Made by a program: the position numbers and the translations under genes
Shown: in pieces, positions 55,791 to 64,000 of the stretch
Layout: each line of letters begins with the position of its first letter
Numbering within the stretch: position 1 is the stretch's first letter
The notes under the pieces: model-generated
The model's input: the letters and a program-made list of their open reading frames with translations, nothing else
Databases searched by the model: none
Told to the model about the DNA's origin: nothing
Source of the DNA: Desulfotalea sp.
GTDB lineage: Bacteria > Desulfobacterota > Desulfobulbia > Desulfobulbales > Desulfocapsaceae
Assembly (NCBI GenBank): GCA_002733995.1
Contig: NVXR01000008.1
Coordinates: forward strand, 1-64,000
DNA: 64,000 nt
Reading direction: 5' to 3'

Positions 55791-55937
55791 CACACTACCC
55801 CGCATTTATCTTGTTAAATGGTATGCAGGTATGGCTCAGTTGGAATAGCTTTGCCTTGTACGGCCAAACTAATGATAAATGCGGCCCAAGCCCAGCACCC
55901 TTACTCTGTAATTTTTAGCTGAAGGAGTTTTTCTCAC

Positions 55938-57074
55938 ATGTTGCCCGGTTCTACTAGAAAATCACTGCACCTCACAGTTGCCCTGCTCCTCAGCTTTTCG
56001 TTTTTTATAACGACCCTATGTTTTGGAGAGAGTCGCAGCGTAAAGACGGGTGCAGTTACCCTCATTTTCAGTAACAATATGGCTGGTGACTATCTGCCAT
56101 GTGGTTGAAAATCACGCAAGTTGGGCGGTCTGTCCGGCAAGGCAACAATTATTCAACAACAACGAGAGGCATCTGCCTCCTCGTTACTGCTCCTCGATGC
56201 AGGGAAATCCTTCTTTAAGAAAAACAACCACACACAGCCACAACTGACCACCGCCCTAGGCATAGCAAACGCGTATATAAGCATGGGCTATGACGCCGTT
56301 GCAGTAAGCGCCAACGATATGAAGGGTGATGGACTCTTTTTCGCGCAGACCTTACAGGATGGTTTGCCATGGCTTTCGGCAAATTTAGTCGATAATACGG
56401 GAGCAACAGTTGCCCCCACTCATCTCATTAAGACAGTTAGTTCTTTAAAAATCGCCCTGATAGGACTAACAGACACAATTTCCAAAAAGAATAAATATTC
56501 TACTATCAACTATAAATCCGCACTGACCCCGCTGCTCAGGGAAATCGATTCTCAATGCGACATCATAATTCTTCTATCCAATCTTTCAGGTGATGTTAAC
56601 AAACAAATCGGGAGACAATTCCCAGCAATCAACCTCATCATAAGCTCAGACAAGACTCTTGGCAAGATGGCACCAATGGTGATAAACCGAACACTTATCA
56701 CCCAGACATCGCGTCGAGGAAAGTATTTAGGGAAACTAGAGATAGATTGGGAGGGAAGTAATGTTTGGTACAATAAGAGGCTTCGCCCCCTTGCTGAACT
56801 GAGAAAAAAAGACGCGGCTATCGGTTTGCAACTTGCGCGACTTTCAGAGCGTGAACATAAGCAAAGAAGTAACTTACAAAAGAGGATTTCTCAGCTACGA
56901 CTGCAAAAACAACGTCTGCTTAAAGAGATAAATAGTCGCCAGATCCAGGAAGCGGAACAAGCCGGACGACCATTGAACCAACACCGGTTAACTTTTATAC
57001 CGGTCCTGCCAAAGAATTCACCACGGGAAATAGAGGCCATAGTAGAAGAGATTACCAACCAATTAAGACGGTAA
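55938..57074 (+). CDS. Selenoprotein, 5'-nucleotidase-like (degenerate metallophosphatase fold), Sec at residue 57
   Basis: ATG 55938 (GAAGGAG upstream) opens a frame that runs to TAA 57072-57074 with a single in-frame TGA at 56106-56108. It is 378 residues if TGA is read as selenocysteine. The N-terminus is a signal peptide (KSLHLTVALLLSFSFFIT). The TGA falls in LPCG-U-KSRKLGGLSGKAT; related phosphoesterase-like proteins read PCGC there (recalled), so Sec replaces Cys. A hairpin (56120-56138) follows, with GGTCT in the loop at the fdhF distance. The body (LLLLDAGKSFF, YISMGYDAVAVSANDMKGDG, LPWLSANLVD, IALIGLTD) follows the 5'-nucleotidase fold, but the usual metal residues are altered. Likely periplasmic redox protein; function unknown. 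Confidence 0.85.
56106..56138 (+). promoter_or_regulatory. Bacterial SECIS element after the in-frame TGA
   Basis: GTTGGGC (56120-56126) pairs with GTCCGGC (56132-56138) over 7 bp, including three G-U pairs, around the loop GGTCT (56127-56131). The loop G's are 22-23 bases from the U of TGA, the same as in E. coli fdhF, and the loop sequence matches fdhF too. It would bind SelB. Confidence 0.82.
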
Positions 57075-57415
57075 CATTACCTCTTACACCTTGGCAAATT
57101 GACACAATGTATACTCTTTAATTATCGGTCAATATTACACCGATGGTGCCCTGTATTTATCTAAGAACCCTGTCTCCGGCATCACTTGAACAGCTAGACT
57201 CGGACCACTGTTAACTGCTGTACACCTCTATACTATCCTACAAAAAAGAGGTTGGTTACCCAAAAGTAATCAACCTCTTTCTGTACTTTGCGTCAGTATA
57301 ATAATGAGCAACTCCACAGCCTCGGCACAGGGTAGTAAACCAAGGCAAGTGCCTACGACACAGATCGAATTGTTGCACAAAACAACAATTCAATCTGTAA
57401 GACACTACAGGATGT
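57075..57415. other. Convergent intergenic region, selenoprotein / ppaC
   Basis: Contains one strong hairpin (listed separately) and no supported gene. Confidence 0.5.
57243..57280 (-). terminator. Terminator of ppaC
   Basis: AAAGAGGTTGGTTAC and GTAATCAACCTCTTT form a 15-bp stem (one G-U or A-C pair, depending on strand) around CCAAAA. On the minus strand a run of six T's follows, so it ends ppaC; it may also stop transcripts from the selenoprotein gene on the other side. Confidence 0.8.
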
Positions 57416-58345
57416 TTAGCATCCAAAAACATCCTGAAGATTAGGTACGGTCTGCTTCTTACGGCTCATCATACCATCAATCCACATGCTGCCATCAACA
57501 AGTTTACAGCCAAAAGCCTTTTCAATAAGTGCGACATCATCAGAAATTACAACAAGATCAGTGCCTTCTTTAACGACATCTGTCAGCATCAACAGAACCG
57601 TATGACGACCATCAGCCTTCACTTCTTTGACTGCCTTAACGAGATCTTCTCGACAAGCAGCAATCTGATCCAAAGATGCAAGCTCAAGCTGGCCAACACC
57701 AATTTTCTTACCATTCATGTCGAAATCTTTGTAATCACGAAACAAAAGATCTTTTGCCGGCACACCGTCAACGGCTGATTTAGCCTTCAACATTTGCATG
57801 AAAAGCTCATCGGTATCTTCAACACCCGCAATGACCTTAAGGCCTGCAACAGCGACCTTATCGTCTTCGGTGCAGGTAGGGGATTTAAAGTTAACAGTAT
57901 CGCTTAATATCGCAGATAACATACCACCCGCAACATCCTTAGGAATAGCAACACCTGCTTCTTTAAACATTTTGTTGAGAACGGTACCGGTACATCCTAC
58001 AGGTTCTGCTCTGAACAAAATCGGGCTGTTTGTAGTTACATCACCAATTTTATGGTGATCTACAACGGCAACAACCTTGGCTGAATCGAGTCCAGCAGGT
58101 CCTTGAGCCAAGTCACTAAAATCTACCAGAGCAATTTCTTTACCCGCCGCATCATTTAAAAACTCAGGTGCTTTGAGTCCAAAACGCTTAAGAACTGTGG
58201 TGGACTCAGGATTGAGGTCAGCCTCTGCGATTTGCATATATGCCTTTGCCTCCTGTCCTTGCCCATTAAGCAAGGCAGCAAGTGCAATTGCAGAAGTTAC
58301 AGAATCGGTATCAGGGTTTGCGTGTCCAACAACAGAAATAGCCAT
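57416..58345 (-). CDS. ppaC: Manganese-dependent (family II) inorganic pyrophosphatase
   Basis: Cytoplasmic hydrolysis of pyrophosphate; it pulls forward reactions such as sulfate activation by ATP sulfurylase, useful to a sulfate reducer. The 309-residue product has the DHH-family metal motifs GHANPDTDSV, ALVDFSD and VVDHHKIGD, and the C-terminal substrate motif SRKKQ. It is the short form without CBS domains. AGGAAG precedes ATG 58345. Single gene with its own terminator. Confidence 0.96.
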   Translation of the reverse strand: MAISVVGHANPDTDSVTSAIALAALLNGQGQEAKAYMQIAEADLNPESTTVLKRFGLKAPEFLNDAAGKEIALVDFSDLAQGPAGLDSAKVVAVVDHHKIGDVTTNSPILFRAEPVGCTGTVLNKMFKEAGVAIPKDVAGGMLSAILSDTVNFKSPTCTEDDKVAVAGLKVIAGVEDTDELFMQMLKAKSAVDGVPAKDLLFRDYKDFDMNGKKIGVGQLELASLDQIAACREDLVKAVKEVKADGRHTVLLMLTDVVKEGTDLVVISDDVALIEKAFGCKLVDGSMWIDGMMSRKKQTVPNLQDVFGC

Positions 58346-58648
58346 TAGTCTTCCTCCAAAAAAGAATTAGTCTTAAAAAACAAAAAAAATACTATATAAT
58401 CAGTACTAAACCGTTTAAAATTCTTAAATTGACTCATCAAAATAGTGTGTTCAGGTGAGTCAGTCAAGCATTAAAAATAATCTTGCATACCTTGACCACC
58501 TATTATTGCCTTATTTTCTTTTTTCTTTTTTCATCTTGTCAGATGCTACAATATTCCATTCTTTCGTGACTTTATCACTGGGATACATTATATTATAGAA
58601 GTTTGTGCACTCGCATATAACCCTAGCAAATTTGTGATCTTTTGTACA
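58346..58648. other. Divergent AT-rich intergenic region
   Basis: About 300 bases between ppaC (minus) and the unknown membrane-anchored gene (plus). Very AT-rich, with no gene or clear hairpin. Confidence 0.4.
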
Positions 58649-59659
58649 ATGACAGAATTTAATTCAAATAATAAATCCTCCCCCTCTAGGTCCCGGGTAA
58701 AAAAGGGGACAAATCGTCTTCTTTATTTTATTATTTTTGTTACCATTCTCGCCCTTACCAGCGGCTTTTACTTCTATCAGAAACTCATGAGACCGCAGTC
58801 TGCCCCCAAACCCGAGTTTACTGCTGAGGCAACAGCAACAACAATTGCGACCGGTAGCACACCATCTTCTGGTTTAGCAGTAACTTCCATTATCCCAGAC
58901 CCCACCATCGACTTAGCAACTGCTGTTGATCCTCAAATACTTCCGCCCTTACCGCCCCAAGAAGTGCCAGAAACGACACTTGAGCGGCTAGAGATACCAG
59001 CAAAGGTCCCTGGGTCCAACGTAGAGGTTGAAGCTGCAAAGTTCAGCCGGTTAATTACAACCCTCAATAGTTTCTATTCGCATCTTGACTCCCAGCAATA
59101 TATGCAGGATTTTAAGCTATCTGAGTCAAGCAAAGTCCATTTTTCCAAGCTCATTCAAAAGCTCATTGACAACCCACCTGTTGTAACAAGGGAGACGGAT
59201 GATCTTTTCACCTTACTCAAAAATACTGCCCATTTTTTCCGGGTTATTGGAAAGGACAATATACTGATAATAAAAGGTATTCTAGACAGAGAAAAAGGTT
59301 CGTTTGAAACCATCCTACAAACATTTTACAATCTTACAGATAATCCCGAATACCTCAAAGAGGCATACTCTGTTTCTCTTGACCCGAGTGCCATCTACGA
59401 TTACGCAGGTTTTTTCCTCAACACTATGGGGGGGAGGCTTTACCTTTTTAGAAGGGATTCTAAATCACGTATGGTCGTAAGTTATTATGCCATTCTTATC
59501 ATTGATCGAGCCAATAGAGCAGGACACAGCCCCCATGGCATTGATATTCGCCCAGCTGTTGACTCCCTGATCGAGGAGATAGAAAATGGCGGCAATAATC
59601 TAAAATTACGAGAGGCATATCTCGACAGCCTCTACGACTTAAAAGAAAAATATAATTGA
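58649..59659 (+). CDS. Membrane-anchored protein of unknown function
   Basis: I do not recognise it. From ATG 58649 the ~336-residue product has a basic Ser-rich start, one membrane helix (LLYFIIFVTILALTSGFYFY, about 25-44), a Pro/Thr/Ala-rich linker (about 50-130), and a helical periplasmic domain (about 140-336) with RLITTLNSFYSHLDSQQYM and FLNTMGGRLYLFRRDSKSRM. Type II membrane topology. An in-frame GTG 15 bases upstream is less likely. No ribosome site is obvious. The next gene encodes a SprA-like protein on the same strand. Confidence 0.72.
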   Translation: MTEFNSNNKSSPSRSRVKKGTNRLLYFIIFVTILALTSGFYFYQKLMRPQSAPKPEFTAEATATTIATGSTPSSGLAVTSIIPDPTIDLATAVDPQILPPLPPQEVPETTLERLEIPAKVPGSNVEVEAAKFSRLITTLNSFYSHLDSQQYMQDFKLSESSKVHFSKLIQKLIDNPPVVTRETDDLFTLLKNTAHFFRVIGKDNILIIKGILDREKGSFETILQTFYNLTDNPEYLKEAYSVSLDPSAIYDYAGFFLNTMGGRLYLFRRDSKSRMVVSYYAILIIDRANRAGHSPHGIDIRPAVDSLIEEIENGGNNLKLREAYLDSLYDLKEKYN

Positions 59660-59745
59660 ACACCAATTACGCAAAATCGGCGCCAGATTTGCTATCTACT
59701 TAAAAAGTACCTACAATTATAGAGAACATTTTATTTGGCGACGAT

Positions 59746-60453
59746 ATGGAAATAAACAGTGCAGTCTACCAGCAACAAGGGGCAACCGGGGTTTCAGCTC
59801 AAGCGACAAGAAAATCCCAGGTAAATCTCACAGACCCTCGCATAGTACCCTCCCCTGCCAGCGACAATCATGACACGGTGACCCTTTCCCAGGAAGCCCA
59901 AGATAAAGTTGTTACGTCTGAAAAAACTGCTGATCCTGAACGTTCTCCCTCCTCCAGTTCACAGGACCTTTCCCGTGAAGACGCGGAAGAGCTTACCAAA
60001 CTCAAAGCACGTGATGTTGAGGTAAGAGCCCATGAGCAGGCACATCTTTCAGCGGCCGGTGGCTTTGCCACAGGTGGGGTCTCTTTTACCTACCAGAAAG
60101 GTCCCGATGGTCAGACGTATGCTGTTGGAGGTGAGGTTGGAATAGATTTATCAGATGAGCAAGACCCCAATGCCACCGTACGCAAAATGCAAACTATCAA
60201 ACGAGCAGCACTGGCCCCAGCCATGCCATCTTCCACCGATCGCATGGTCGCAGGACAGGCATCGGTTAAGGAGGCACAGGCTAGGCAGACAATATTGCAA
60301 GATCAACAGGATGATTTGTTACAGGCCGAACGAGGGTCGCTCCCATCTCAAATCGACGACAAGCAAGAGGACACCACGAACATCTCCATCTCCCCTTCAA
60401 CCGCGTCACTGAAAACCACCATTGCCGCCTACGAGCAGATGTCTGCCATGTAA
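59746..60453 (+). CDS. SprA-like putative metalloprotease (HExxH)
   Basis: The 235-residue product belongs to the family annotated as SprA-related or putative metalloprotease CJM1_0395 family. The central conserved block is LKARDVEVRAHEQAHLSAAG with HExxH at residues 96-100, followed by SFTYQKGPDGQTYAVGGEVGIDLS and KMQTIKRAALAP. The N- and C-terminal parts are low complexity (Ser, Gln, Asp). The function is unknown; the zinc motif suggests peptidase activity but this is unproven for the family. No signal peptide. Same strand as the gene before it, 86 bases away. Confidence 0.85.
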   Translation: MEINSAVYQQQGATGVSAQATRKSQVNLTDPRIVPSPASDNHDTVTLSQEAQDKVVTSEKTADPERSPSSSSQDLSREDAEELTKLKARDVEVRAHEQAHLSAAGGFATGGVSFTYQKGPDGQTYAVGGEVGIDLSDEQDPNATVRKMQTIKRAALAPAMPSSTDRMVAGQASVKEAQARQTILQDQQDDLLQAERGSLPSQIDDKQEDTTNISISPSTASLKTTIAAYEQMSAM

Positions 60454-60679
60454 CTGTTACCGAGAAATTGCTCGACAATGTCACCCACCCCAAACGCGTC
60501 GAAGCTTACAAAAAACAGTACTCGCAATATCCGAAATTGGGCTTCGTTTATTTTGTGGTGACAACTCGATATTGGCAAAACTATTTATTTACGCATAACT
60601 TTCTAGGCCGTTTTTCTGCTCAGTTCAGCAGAACGAGCCGTTATTTACACCTCCACCCATTTCTCAAAATTTATTTTTT

Positions 60680-62002
60680 ATGACAATTTCTCACTATAAT
60701 ACAAACCTCTTTCAGTTTCTCGAAGCTTCTCCATCCCCTTTTCATGCAATTGAACAGTTAGAAAACAATTTTAGTAATAATGGTTTTATCCAACTACATG
60801 AAAATGAATCGTGGTCCTTAGAAAAAGGTAATTCGTACTTTTTAAGCAGGCAACAAGGTGCGATGATAGCCTTTACCCTAGGTGAAGATGAGGATGAGAC
60901 CGATGGTTTTCGTATCCTTACCGCCCACAGCGACAGCCCTTGCCTTCAACTAAAACCTCTTCCGGCTATTGCAAGCAAAGGATACAGCCAACTCGGTGTT
61001 GAGGTGTACGGTGGGAGTCTGCTTGCTCCGTGGTTTGACAGAGATCTAACCCTTGCCGGACGTGTTTGCTGCACAGTAGACGACGGATCTCTGCAGGTTT
61101 TTCTCATTAACTTTAAACGTCCTTTGCTCACCATCCCCTCTGTTGCCATCCATCTCAACCGAGAGGCAAACAGTTCACATTCAATCAATAAACAAAAAGA
61201 TCTCCCTCCTGTGATTGGCCTGCTTGACGGAGGTGGAAAAAACGATCTCAAAAAATTGCTCAAAGACTATTTAAAAGAACAATTCAGCAACAACACAATT
61301 AGCAAAATTTTATCCTTTGATCTTTTTTGTATCGATACCCAGAAACCTTCTCTTCTCGGTTTTAATAATGATTTTATTTCTGCAGCAAGGCTCGACAATC
61401 TTTTAAGTACCCATAGCTGTATGAGCGCAATGACCAAGGCAAGCAAGAAGAAAAACTGCATGTTTTACATTGCGAACCATGAAGAAAATGGATCTATGTC
61501 TGCTGCAGGGGCACAGGGCTCTTTTATCAGCTCTGTATTTGAAAGAATCATCCCGGATGGAGAAAAGCGTCAGATAAACTACAGCAATACCTTTCTTGTC
61601 TCTGTAGATAACGCCCATGCCTCTCATCCCAACGCCCCTGATACCATGGACCCTGCCCACGATATTGCCCTCAACAAAGGGGTGGTGATAAAAGTTAATG
61701 CAAATCAACGCTACACAACCAACAGTCTCAGCGCAGCTATCTTTAAGACAATATGCGCGACGGCAGAGATAGAAACCCAAGAATTTGTTATGCGAAGCGA
61801 TATGCCATGCGGCTCAACCATTGGCCCCCTTACCGCAGCTCAATTAGGTATTCTTGCCATCGACGTTGGTGCTCCGACCCTTGGTATGCACTCCATTCGC
61901 GAACTTACTGGCAGCCGAGACCCTGAAATGTTGTACAAATGTCTGGTTCAATTTTTAGCCAGTGACGTCCATAAACAACTTCTCCACAGATCACCACGAT
62001 GA
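60680..62002 (+). CDS. apeB: M18 family aminopeptidase
   Basis: Cytosolic dinuclear zinc aminopeptidase with preference for acidic or general N-terminal residues. The 440-residue product has the M18 metal and catalytic motifs: ILTAHSDSPCL, FISAARLDNL, YIANHEENGSMSAAGAQG, and SVDNAHASHPNAPD. C-terminal GSTIGPLTAAQLGILAIDVGAPTLGMHSIREL is as in the family. Its stop overlaps the start of the transglycosylase gene (ATGA), so the two are translationally coupled. Confidence 0.95.
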   Translation: MTISHYNTNLFQFLEASPSPFHAIEQLENNFSNNGFIQLHENESWSLEKGNSYFLSRQQGAMIAFTLGEDEDETDGFRILTAHSDSPCLQLKPLPAIASKGYSQLGVEVYGGSLLAPWFDRDLTLAGRVCCTVDDGSLQVFLINFKRPLLTIPSVAIHLNREANSSHSINKQKDLPPVIGLLDGGGKNDLKKLLKDYLKEQFSNNTISKILSFDLFCIDTQKPSLLGFNNDFISAARLDNLLSTHSCMSAMTKASKKKNCMFYIANHEENGSMSAAGAQGSFISSVFERIIPDGEKRQINYSNTFLVSVDNAHASHPNAPDTMDPAHDIALNKGVVIKVNANQRYTTNSLSAAIFKTICATAEIETQEFVMRSDMPCGSTIGPLTAAQLGILAIDVGAPTLGMHSIRELTGSRDPEMLYKCLVQFLASDVHKQLLHRSPR

Positions 62003-62625
62003 GACACCTGCTTATTTTAGCCCTAGTTGTTGTGTTGGCGTTTCAGATTATGACAGCTAGTGCCCTTGCCAGCCTGTACGGTTCCGTTTCAAAGTATAAA
62101 AATAGTGAAGTAAGCAAGGTCAGTATCCAGCGCTTAAAGCAGTACGATTATCTTATTCGCTATTTTTGTAGTTTCGACTACTTCAAACCAAACCATAAAG
62201 TGAGCGCTGATTTTGTGCGTGCCCTCATTCTCGCTGAATCCAGCGCAAATCACCTAGCTGTTTCCAACAAAAATGCTTTAGGACTTGGCCAGATACTTAT
62301 TACAACGGGCCAAGAGACGGCTATTAAGCTCTTCAAATCAAAAACCCACTTTCGTTATGTAAGCAAACAAACATTACAGCATCTAACACGAGAAGACCTG
62401 CTGGACCCGGCGGTAAATATACTCATCACCTGTTATCTCATTGCAAAGTATAACGCTAAATTTGCAGGCAAGCTCGACCTCGTGGTCTCTGCCTGGAACG
62501 CTGGAGAAAACACTAAATCTCTAAAAAATGGCAAACATGCCCCTTACAAAGAAACCGAAGACCTCATTGGCAAGGTCAACGCCTACTACGTATATCTGCT
62601 TCGCAATCAGGTTTTTCCACGCTAG
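61999..62625 (+). CDS. Lytic transglycosylase (SLT domain)
   Basis: Exported peptidoglycan-cleaving enzyme. The 208-residue product has a signal peptide (LLILALVVVLAFQIMTASALA) and one SLT domain with the catalytic Glu in VRALILAESSANHLAVS, then NALGLGQI and LVVSAWNAGE. It starts inside the apeB stop (ATGA). The pairing with an aminopeptidase suggests wall or peptide turnover, but this is inference. Confidence 0.9.
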   Translation: MRHLLILALVVVLAFQIMTASALASLYGSVSKYKNSEVSKVSIQRLKQYDYLIRYFCSFDYFKPNHKVSADFVRALILAESSANHLAVSNKNALGLGQILITTGQETAIKLFKSKTHFRYVSKQTLQHLTREDLLDPAVNILITCYLIAKYNAKFAGKLDLVVSAWNAGENTKSLKNGKHAPYKETEDLIGKVNAYYVYLLRNQVFPR

Positions 62626-63063
62626 AATCAATAATCTAATGCCCCTGGGTGCCCACCCGCAAGACAGTTAACGATTATTCTCCCTTTATCAGCCCCGTAT
62701 CACCTTTATATTTAAATTAAGGAAATTGTTAAAACGACAAAAAGCTATGCCCATTATGGTTTTTATCAATGCTACTCGAATACTTCTTCGAGCCAGTTGA
62801 AATGAGTTGAAGCACAGACAAACAGCAACATGTGATGGTTTGATTCAGCAGAAGAACTGCCTAAATAGTTAGCTTTTATGTATGATTTTCACGTTGCCTA
62901 AAAAACGAATCAAAATAAGAGTTAACCGATTTTGGTATTTACAAATCCCTAGCTGAAAAGTAGTATTATATTGGAGATACAGCGTAGTAGTTACACACCA
63001 ACTAATTTTTCTTCAGAGTTTTCCAGTAATCCTCTGTTTCAATTTTATTTTACAGAACATTTC
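62626..63063. other. Intergenic region before the TorD-like gene
   Basis: About 440 bases with no supported gene if the TorD-like gene starts at 63064. If it starts at TTG 62971 the gap is 345 bases. It should contain the promoter of the oxidoreductase operon. Confidence 0.4.
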
Positions 63064-63639
63064 ATGCATAAACAATCACCTGCTGAACACGTAGCGACAT
63101 TGTATCGCTTTTGTGCTCAAAGTATGCAATACCCAGATATTACGTGGTTTAATGATCAATATCTCGATAAGTTATACCTCCTTGTCAACACACTAGGTGG
63201 AGATGACCAAGCCAAGAAACTACAGGACAGTTTTGCAGGCAGCAGAGATAAACTGGAAGACATTCAGGTAGAACATACCCGACTGTTTATTAACGGTGCT
63301 CCCCACGTTGCAGCGCCTCCATACGGATCTGTCTACATTGACAAAAGCTTGCGAGGCCAATATTCCGATAAAGTTTTACACTACTACAATACCTCGGGGT
63401 ACAGACTGAAAACCGGCGCAGATCTACCGGACAGCCTGATACATCAACTCGAATTTCTTTCATTTTTAGCAAAAGAAAAAAACCGTCCCAAGGAGGAAGA
63501 ATTTTTATCTCTATTCTTTCTTCCATGGTTCCCTGTGTTTGCAACAAGAGTTAAAGAGGAAGCACAGCATCCTTTTTATCACACTATTATAAGCCTTATT
63601 GATTTTTTCACAAAGGAGGAAGAAGAATATGGCGTTTAA
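63064..63639 (+). CDS. TorD/DmsD-family redox-enzyme chaperone
   Basis: Binds the TAT signal of a molybdopterin oxidoreductase and guards its folding. The helical product (191 residues from ATG 63064, 222 from TTG 62971) has the family elements: ATLYRFCAQSMQYPD, VEHTRLFINGAPHVAAPPYGSVYID, and HQLEFLSFLAKEK. I prefer ATG 63064 because conserved sequence begins just after it; neither start has a good ribosome site. It overlaps the oxidoreductase start by 11 bases. Confidence 0.87.
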   Translation: MHKQSPAEHVATLYRFCAQSMQYPDITWFNDQYLDKLYLLVNTLGGDDQAKKLQDSFAGSRDKLEDIQVEHTRLFINGAPHVAAPPYGSVYIDKSLRGQYSDKVLHYYNTSGYRLKTGADLPDSLIHQLEFLSFLAKEKNRPKEEEFLSLFFLPWFPVFATRVKEEAQHPFYHTIISLIDFFTKEEEEYGV

Positions 63640-64000
63640 GCTTACGAGGCGTAATTTTTTACAATCAGCCTCACTTGCGGCTGTTGCCTTGCCGTTATCT
63701 GATGTTATCGCATCCGAAACTGGTATTGAAGCATCGCCCTTTGAACCAAAAGGGACAGTTAAAGATGAAACCGTGGTAGGTGGAGTCTGCGAAATGTGCT
63801 TCTGGCGATGTCAACTCGTCGGTAAAAAGCGTGGAGACAGGCTGGTAAAGTTAGAAGGTAACCCAAAATCCATTGATAATGGCTCTTCTATATGTGCTCG
63901 CGGCAACGCTGGAGTACAACTCCTTTATGATCCAGACCGTTTAAAATACCCCTTAAAAAATGTTGGTGAAAGGGGCAAGCCAAAATGGAAAAGAATCAGC
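63629..64000 (+). CDS. Molybdopterin oxidoreductase catalytic subunit, partial (runs off the window)
   Basis: Only the first 124 codons are visible. AAAGGAGGA precedes ATG 63629. The start is a TAT signal (TRRNFLQSASLAAVALP), followed by a [4Fe-4S] motif (CEMCFWRC, then Cys in SSICARGNAG) and DPDRLKYPLKNVGERG, as in the PsrA/PhsA/TtrA group of the DMSO reductase family. The substrate could be polysulfide, thiosulfate, tetrathionate or another sulfur or oxyanion compound; the visible part does not decide. It is exported by TAT and served by the TorD-like chaperone. Confidence 0.93.
   Translation, partial: MAFKLTRRNFLQSASLAAVALPLSDVIASETGIEASPFEPKGTVKDETVVGGVCEMCFWRCQLVGKKRGDRLVKLEGNPKSIDNGSSICARGNAGVQLLYDPDRLKYPLKNVGERGKPKWKRIS

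Noticed and set aside
55938..56120. Reading the TGA at 56106 as a pseudogene-making nonsense mutation
   Set aside because: The rest of the frame is intact, the TGA sits on a conserved Cys position, and an fdhF-like hairpin follows at the exact functional distance. A random mutation would not produce that combination.
1..64000. CRISPR arrays, intact insertion sequences or prophage
   Set aside because: No regularly spaced direct repeats, no intact transposase or integrase frame and no phage structural genes were recognised in the window.

Overview
The window reads as the chromosome of a Gram-negative, anaerobic deltaproteobacterium (Desulfobacterota), most likely a marine sulfate reducer of the Desulfobulbales, close to Desulfotalea. 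The support is: futalosine-type menaquinone genes (mqnA, mqnC, mqnE plus the UbiA- and UbiX-type partners), a SulP anion permease, a family II pyrophosphatase, a Tol envelope system, a TAT-exported molybdopterin oxidoreductase with its chaperone, and a selenoprotein. The species is inferred from gene content, not proven.

Layout. 1-3.5 kb: a KAP-type NTPase with an atypical C-terminus, 1.5 kb of decayed sequence, then purC. 3.9-9.1 kb: menaquinone genes in two minus-strand blocks, mqnA-ubiX-ubiA and mqnE-mqnC. 9.2-12.6 kb: a primary-type sigma factor, malQ, and tRNA-Glu with its own consensus promoter and terminator. 13-17 kb: a CvfB-like S1 protein, an ATP-grasp protein and an O-acetylhomoserine sulfhydrylase. 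17.4-20.7 kb: an RpfF-like DSF synthase directly followed by a membrane PAS-GGDEF-EAL protein. 20.9-25.4 kb: SulP permease with a terminator in its leader, two small lipoproteins, a 34-codon basic protein and an S4 protein. 25.4-43.5 kb: mostly housekeeping (class III cyclase, pepA, CBS membrane protein, HtrA protease, mgtE, purM, mog, EF-G-like, murJ, phasin-like, dus) ending in a large HEAT-CNBD-PilZ protein.

44.4-50.2 kb is the main accessory block: ketosynthase, acyl carrier protein, two phytoene-desaturase-like flavoproteins, ketoreductase and dehydratase on one strand, closed by a terminator. It looks like a dedicated pathway that builds an acyl chain on its own ACP and then changes its saturation. 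The same gene combination was proposed for ladderane lipids in anammox bacteria (recalled, not checked).

50.6-55.8 kb: tolQ-tolR-tolA-tolB-cpoB-tlyA, with no pal between tolB and cpoB. 55.9-57.1 kb: a gene that looks broken by an in-frame TGA but is best explained as a selenoprotein. The TGA replaces the second Cys of a PCGC motif and is followed, at the same spacing as in E. coli fdhF, by a hairpin with a GGTCT loop. 57.4-64 kb: Mn-type pyrophosphatase, a membrane-anchored unknown protein, a SprA-like HExxH protein, M18 aminopeptidase, a lytic transglycosylase, a TorD-type chaperone and the start of a molybdopterin oxidoreductase running off the window.

Signalling is prominent: a DSF synthase beside a c-di-GMP enzyme, a class III nucleotide cyclase, and a PilZ protein with a CNBD-like fold.
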